From NCBI GenBank assembly GCA_023429985.1, contig JAEZCV010000223.1, positions 1 through 14,175 on the forward strand: a stretch of 14,175 bases of DNA, written 5' to 3'. Both the position numbers and the translations under genes were made by a program. The notes under the pieces are model-generated. The model saw only the letters and a list, made by a program, of their open reading frames with translations, was not told the DNA's origin and did no database searches. This document shows, in pieces, positions 12,727 through 14,175 of the stretch. The first letter of the stretch is position 1, and each line of letters starts with the position of its first letter. The DNA is from Bacteroidota bacterium. Lineage in GTDB: Bacteria; Bacteroidota; Bacteroidia; Chitinophagales; Chitinophagaceae.

Positions 12727-13728
12727 TTACCATTCCTCCCTCGCACTAACAGTTGCACTCAAATCATCAAACTTTCCATCGAGGAATTTATAATAACCCG
12801 TCATGGCGATCATGGCTGCATTATCGGTACAGTATTCAAAAGCAGGAATAAAAGAACGCCATTGATGTTTCTTACACATCTCCTCAAAAGCCTTTCTTAG
12901 CCCGCTGTTGGCCGAAACACCACCTGCCAGACATAATTCACGGATGCCTGTTTTTAATGCCGCTCGTTTATATTTCTTCAATAAAATATTAATGATGGTA
13001 TATTGAATCGAGGCACAAAGATCTGCAAGATTTTTTTCAATGAAATCCGGATCTTCTTTCAACTGCTTTTGCAAAAAATATAAAATAGAAGTCTTCAGTC
13101 CACTGAAACTAAAATCCAGTTCAGTGATCTGGGGTTCTGCAAATTTAAATTTCAATGCATCTCCCTGCTGTGCGTATTTATCAATCAATGGACCGCCAGG
13201 GTAGGGAAGTCCAAGCAGTTTTGCCGACTTATCAAAAGCTTCGCCTGTAGCATCGTCAAGTGTTTCACCAATGACTTCCATATCCGTTCCCGACCTGGCT
13301 ACAACAATTTGGGTATGTCCACCGCTCACCGTCAAACATAAAAAAGGAAAGGAAGGTTTAGGATCATCGATCAGATTCGCCAGCACATGCGCCTGCATGT
13401 GGTGCACTTTAATAATTGGTTTATTCAATCCTAATGCAAGTGATTTGGCAAACTGGCTGCCTACCAGCAAAGATCCTATCAGTCCGGGTGCACTGGTAAA
13501 AGCAATGGCATCAACATCTTTTAATTCAATACCTGCTTTTTTTATGGCAATATCAATAACAGGAACAATATTCTGCATGTGCGCACGACTGGCAAGTTCG
13601 GGCACTACGCCGCCAAATTTTTCATGCACATCCTGGTTGGCGATGATGTTGGAAAGAATTTTCCCATCACTACAAACAGAAGCAGAAGTTTCATCACAGG
13701 AAGATTCAATGGCGAAGATCGTGGGCAT
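12727..13728 (-). CDS. tsaD: tRNA N6-adenosine threonylcarbamoyltransferase TsaD
   Basis: A 333-residue ASKHA-fold enzyme that, with TsaB and TsaE, moves threonylcarbamoyl from TC-AMP onto A37 of ANN-reading tRNAs (t6A). Key features are AIESSCDETSASV (residues 6-18), the metal-binding HHMQAH (109-114, His110 and His114), LTVSGGHTQIV (132-142), DDATGEAFDKSAKLLGLPYPGGP (158-180), LAGGVSANSGLR and the third metal ligand in TDNAAM (Asp302). Length and motif set are complete, so it should be active. The ATG at 13728 lies 15 bp after the end of the permease gene. A candidate promoter inside the end of that gene would place the transcript start almost at the ATG. TsaB and TsaE are not in the window. 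Confidence 0.96.
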   Translation of the reverse strand: MPTIFAIESSCDETSASVCSDGKILSNIIANQDVHEKFGGVVPELASRAHMQNIVPVIDIAIKKAGIELKDVDAIAFTSAPGLIGSLLVGSQFAKSLALGLNKPIIKVHHMQAHVLANLIDDPKPSFPFLCLTVSGGHTQIVVARSGTDMEVIGETLDDATGEAFDKSAKLLGLPYPGGPLIDKYAQQGDALKFKFAEPQITELDFSFSGLKTSILYFLQKQLKEDPDFIEKNLADLCASIQYTIINILLKKYKRAALKTGIRELCLAGGVSANSGLRKAFEEMCKKHQWRSFIPAFEYCTDNAAMIAMTGYYKFLDGKFDDLSATVSAREEW

Positions 13729-13731
13729 GTG

Positions 13732-13760
13732 CGAAATTAAAGATTAACTCCTGATGGCAA
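13732..13760 (-). promoter_or_regulatory. tsaD: candidate tsaD promoter, leaderless-type
   Basis: Reading leftward, TTG (13760-13758), 18 bases, then TAATTTCG (13739-13732) fits the TTG-N18-TAnnTTTG pattern with one mismatch. Only three bases separate the box from the ATG, so a transcript from here would start at or inside the first codon. It overlaps the last codons of the permease gene. Confidence 0.4.
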
Positions 13761-14175
13761 CAACAGGATCGAGTTTGGAAGCCCTTAATGCAGGTATAAT
13801 GCCAGCCACCATGCCTGCAATGATGCAAATTAACACCGCGAGGCCGATGATATCAGGTGAAAGAAAAACAGGAAAATCAAAAACATTTGTAATGATCACT
13901 GTAAGAAGAAATACAAGCAGGAGCCCGATCATACCACCAATAATGCAGAGGAAGGCAGATTCCATGAGGAATTCGGTAAGTATGATGCTTTTTTTTGCAC
14001 CAAGCGCTTTTTTCAATCCAATTTGGGGTGTTCTTTCTTTAACAGTTACAAACATAATATTGGCTACGCCAAAAATTCCCACTATAAAAGCAAGCGCACC
14101 AATGGCCCATCCTCCGATGTTAATACTTGTAAAAGCAGGTTTCATCTGGGCACTAAGGCTGCTCACATCATTGAG
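13744..14175 (-). CDS. ABC transporter permease, MacB/FtsX family, C-terminal part (cut by window edge)
   Basis: The frame is open through the right edge (reading L-N-D-V at its visible start), so the 144 residues seen are the C-terminus of a longer protein; the GTG at 14166 is internal. It shows the FtsX-domain pattern: span IGALAFIVGIFGVANIMFVTV, the cytoplasmic coupling loop KERTPQIGLKKALGAKK, two further spans, and the ending RASKLDPVVAIRS. MacB-type permeases do not move substrates through the membrane directly. They work with an ATPase to drive export by a periplasmic machine or to signal across the membrane. The ATPase partner is not in view. tsaD follows 15 bp downstream on the same strand. 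Confidence 0.88.
   Translation of the reverse strand, partial: LNDVSSLSAQMKPAFTSINIGGWAIGALAFIVGIFGVANIMFVTVKERTPQIGLKKALGAKKSIILTEFLMESAFLCIIGGMIGLLLVFLLTVIITNVFDFPVFLSPDIIGLAVLICIIAGMVAGIIPALRASKLDPVVAIRS

Noticed and set aside
13271..13747. 158-codon plus-strand open frame opposite tsaD
   Set aside because: It lies entirely antisense to a confidently identified gene and its product resembles no protein pattern.

Overview
The window looks like chromosomal DNA from a member of the Bacteroidota, probably Chitinophagaceae or a close relative. The evidence is the low-to-moderate GC content, AT-rich leaders with weak Shine-Dalgarno sites, promoter candidates of the TTG-N18-TAnnTTTG type, a lipoprotein with an acidic/lysine stretch after the cysteine, a PepSY-like secreted protein, and 20-bp CCTGCCTGCC/GGCAGGCAGG palindromes. 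This placement is an inference from sequence style. No phage, transposase, CRISPR array or known defence system was found.

Layout. Positions 1-1655 (minus strand) hold a lipoprotein, a UbiA-like membrane protein and the start of an M42-family aminopeptidase, packed head to tail. A LuxE-type acyl-protein synthetase (1679-2680, plus) diverges from them across only 23 bp. Positions 2681-3404 are non-coding and contain five degenerate copies of a CCAATCC-TTGAAA motif, a strong terminator and a decayed CGCAGAT-type repeat. Next are a secreted PepSY-like protein (3405-4250), a shared terminator, and two overlapping small paralogous genes on the minus strand (4302-4723). A cytoplasmic four-PAS histidine kinase (4916-7261), an AraC-type regulator (7375-8166) and a four-helix membrane protein (8281-8808) follow on the plus strand.

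The right part is rich in tRNA biology. On the minus strand are dusB (8996-10027), a tRNA-Leu(CAA) gene (10367-10450), a trmN6-like methyltransferase (11872-12585), tsaD (12727-13728) and the C-terminus of a MacB/FtsX-type permease (13744 to the window end). One plus-strand gene (10669-11871) sits among them and encodes a stand-alone lysine-ketoglutarate reductase-like enzyme.

The most striking structure is downstream of the tRNA-Leu gene. A direct repeat carries the 3' part of the tRNA and its downstream flank, 87 bp identical to the intact copy. It is interrupted at two points by 20-bp palindromic units, with no duplication of target bases. The intact copy next to it serves as a 'before' sequence, so the insertion points can be read to within one base. 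A third unit lies between the kinase and AraC genes, inside a short AGTGAGT tandem repeat.
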